From Ignavibacteriota bacterium (GTDB lineage: Bacteria > Bacteroidota > Ignavibacteria > Tepidaquicellales > Tepidaquicellaceae), in the NCBI GenBank assembly GCA_016218085.1, contig JACREY010000021.1, positions 62,001 through 126,000 on the forward strand: 64,000 nt of DNA, written 5' to 3'. Shown here piece by piece: positions 63,470 to 64,000 of this stretch. Below the pieces are notes generated by a model. That model worked only from the letters and a program-made list of their open reading frames with translations. It did not search any database and was not told the origin of the DNA. The position numbers and the translations under genes were made by a program. Position 1 is the stretch's first letter. Each line of letters begins with the position of its first letter.

Positions 63470-63563
63470 GAATTCAGAAGTTATGAAGTTAAGGAGTTAA
63501 GTATAAAACATTTTGATGTACACTCTATCTAAACTTCTTAACTTCTTTAACTTCTTAACTCCT
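63470..63563. repeat. Convergent short tandem arrays after the M13 gene
   Basis: Left array 63470-63501 has GAATTCA, GAAGTTAT and GAAGTTAAG units. Right array 63532-63563 has AACTTCTT and AACTTCTTT units, which are the complement, so the two can fold back on each other. It starts 7 bases past the M13 stop. Confidence 0.7.
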
Positions 63564-63621
63564 AAAAAGAAGCATTGAAAAAAAATTTATAATTGCTTAT
63601 TTTGTATTTCTTTAAAAAGTT

Positions 63622-63695
63622 GCCGGGATAGCTCAGCTGGTTAGAGCGTCGGAATCATAATCCGCAGGTCGAGGGTTCAAATCCCCCTCCCGGTA
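63622..63695 (+). tRNA. tRNA with CAU anticodon (Met, or Ile2)
   Basis: The 74-nt gene folds with acceptor GCCGGGA/TCCCGGT (one G-U), a D arm with AGCTCAGCTGGTTAGAGC, an anticodon loop ATCATAA (CAU), and T arm GAGGG-TTCAAAT-CCCCC-like. The discriminator base is A and no CCA is encoded. The initiator type is excluded because position 1-72 is paired. Elongator tRNA-Met is likeliest; a lysidine-modified tRNA-Ile cannot be ruled out. Confidence 0.92.
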
Positions 63696-63697
63696 CT

Positions 63698-63736
63698 AAA
63701 AAACCCCGAAAATCAGAAGATTTCGGGGTTTTTTAT
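63698..63736. terminator. Bidirectional terminator between the tRNA and the edge T9SS gene
   Basis: ACCCCGAAA pairs with TTTCGGGGT with A/T runs on both sides. It can end the tRNA on plus and the T9SS gene on minus (stop at 63763). Confidence 0.88.
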
Positions 63737-63762
63737 ATTTTAATACAAATTTCAGAATTAGA

Positions 63763-63999
63763 TTATTTCATCAGCACCATTTTTTTTGTTTCTTTAAAAT
63801 CCCCGGCAGTTAAAGAGTAAAAATAAATCCCGCTTGCAAGAGTTGAGCCATCGAATGAAACTTCATATGTTCCAGGTTCTTGTTTTTGGTTAATGAAAGT
63901 TGCAATTTCTTTTCCAAATATGTCGAAGATTTTAAGAAGAACCGGATCCCCGCTTAAAACATGCGGGGATGACAACACTGAAATCCGATATTTAATATT
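63763..63999 (-). CDS. C-terminal end of a T9SS-sorted secreted protein (5' part outside window)
   Basis: The frame is open to the window edge, so only the last 78 residues are seen. They form the type IX sorting domain: NIKYRIS ... LLKIFDIFGKEIATFI ... GTYEVSFDGSTLASGIYFYSL ... KKMVLMK. Between the first and second strands, the usual 5-residue turn is replaced by about 13 residues (VLSSPHVLSGDPV), encoded by a palindrome of the GATCCCCGC family (63945-63973). The upstream catalytic part is not in the window, so the function is unknown. Confidence 0.8.
   Translation of the reverse strand, partial: NIKYRISVLSSPHVLSGDPVLLKIFDIFGKEIATFINQKQEPGTYEVSFDGSTLASGIYFYSLTAGDFKETKKMVLMK
63945..63973. 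repeat. REP-like palindrome inside a coding sequence
   Basis: GATCCCCGC and GCGGGGATGAC flank a 9-base centre. The outer arms are the same as those at 8943-8990. It is in frame with the T9SS tail gene and keeps it open. Confidence 0.8.
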
Positions 64000-64000
64000 T

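Overview
This 64 kb window is chromosomal DNA of a low-GC, AT-rich Gram-negative bacterium of the Bacteroidota/Chlorobiota/Ignavibacteriota (FCB) group. Four proteins end in the type IX secretion (T9SS) sorting tail of the YQN(Y/F)PNPFNP ... LKVYD.LGRE kind. The window also carries lipopolysaccharide inner-core genes, TamB and an Omp85 barrel, DUF4783, and a hpf-hprK pair. The NPFNP tails point to Ignavibacteria-like lineages, but no marker here fixes the genus. No phage, plasmid, transposase or CRISPR genes were found.

Left part (1-16.1 kb, all genes on the minus strand): a cut-off TrmB-type regulator; a T9SS-targeted peptidylarginine/agmatine deiminase behind hldD; a NUDIX hydrolase; polA; and a lipoprotein with a DUF6600-like domain and a repetitive tail. 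Next comes a 1 kb gene-free stretch (8.5-9.5 kb) with three decayed copies of the 3' half of a tRNA-Ala gene, mixed with palindromes and terminators, ending at the intact tRNA-Ala(GGC). Beyond it a translation and envelope cluster reads rplM-rpsI-(structured leader)-rpsB-tsf-terminator-pyrH-frr-waaA-gmhA-lprI.

Middle part (16.3-49.4 kb): a tightly packed minus-strand run reads histidine kinase, GT-C glycosyltransferase, rfaE1, rfaE2, tamB, rnr, secreted protein. A plus-strand run follows: FecCD permease, mnmE, small membrane protein, TPR protein, metalloprotease-like lipoprotein, and a histidine ammonia-lyase with Cys in place of the MIO serine. Then come two T9SS cargo genes (Ycf48-like repeats; M14 carboxypeptidase), an ABC-2 exporter and a pepP-like peptidase. 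A very AT-rich accessory islet (42.5-44.9 kb) holds four small orphan genes, including a HEPN-like protein, and ends in a 42-bp tandem array. A DUF2085/membrane/PHP/purF operon closes this part.

Right part (49.5-64 kb): hpf, hprK, a DUF2795 protein, an Omp85/TamA-like barrel and holB on plus; a Big_5 lipoprotein, a giant NtrY-like histidine kinase and a DUF4783 protein on minus; an S24 repressor, an M13 peptidase and a CAU-anticodon tRNA on plus; and at the edge a T9SS tail whose coding sequence contains an inserted palindrome.

How genes connect: gmhA, rfaE1, rfaE2 and hldD give most of the ADP-heptose route and waaA adds Kdo, so inner-core LPS synthesis is spread over three loci. TamB and the Omp85 protein probably act together in the envelope. 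The most unusual content lies between the genes. Degenerate 7-8 bp tandem arrays sit directly after stop codons at six or more loci, several with a second array in opposite orientation. Terminator-shaped palindromes recur, some nested in one another and one inside a coding region. There are also the tRNA-derived relics and a hierarchical 21/42/84-bp minisatellite.
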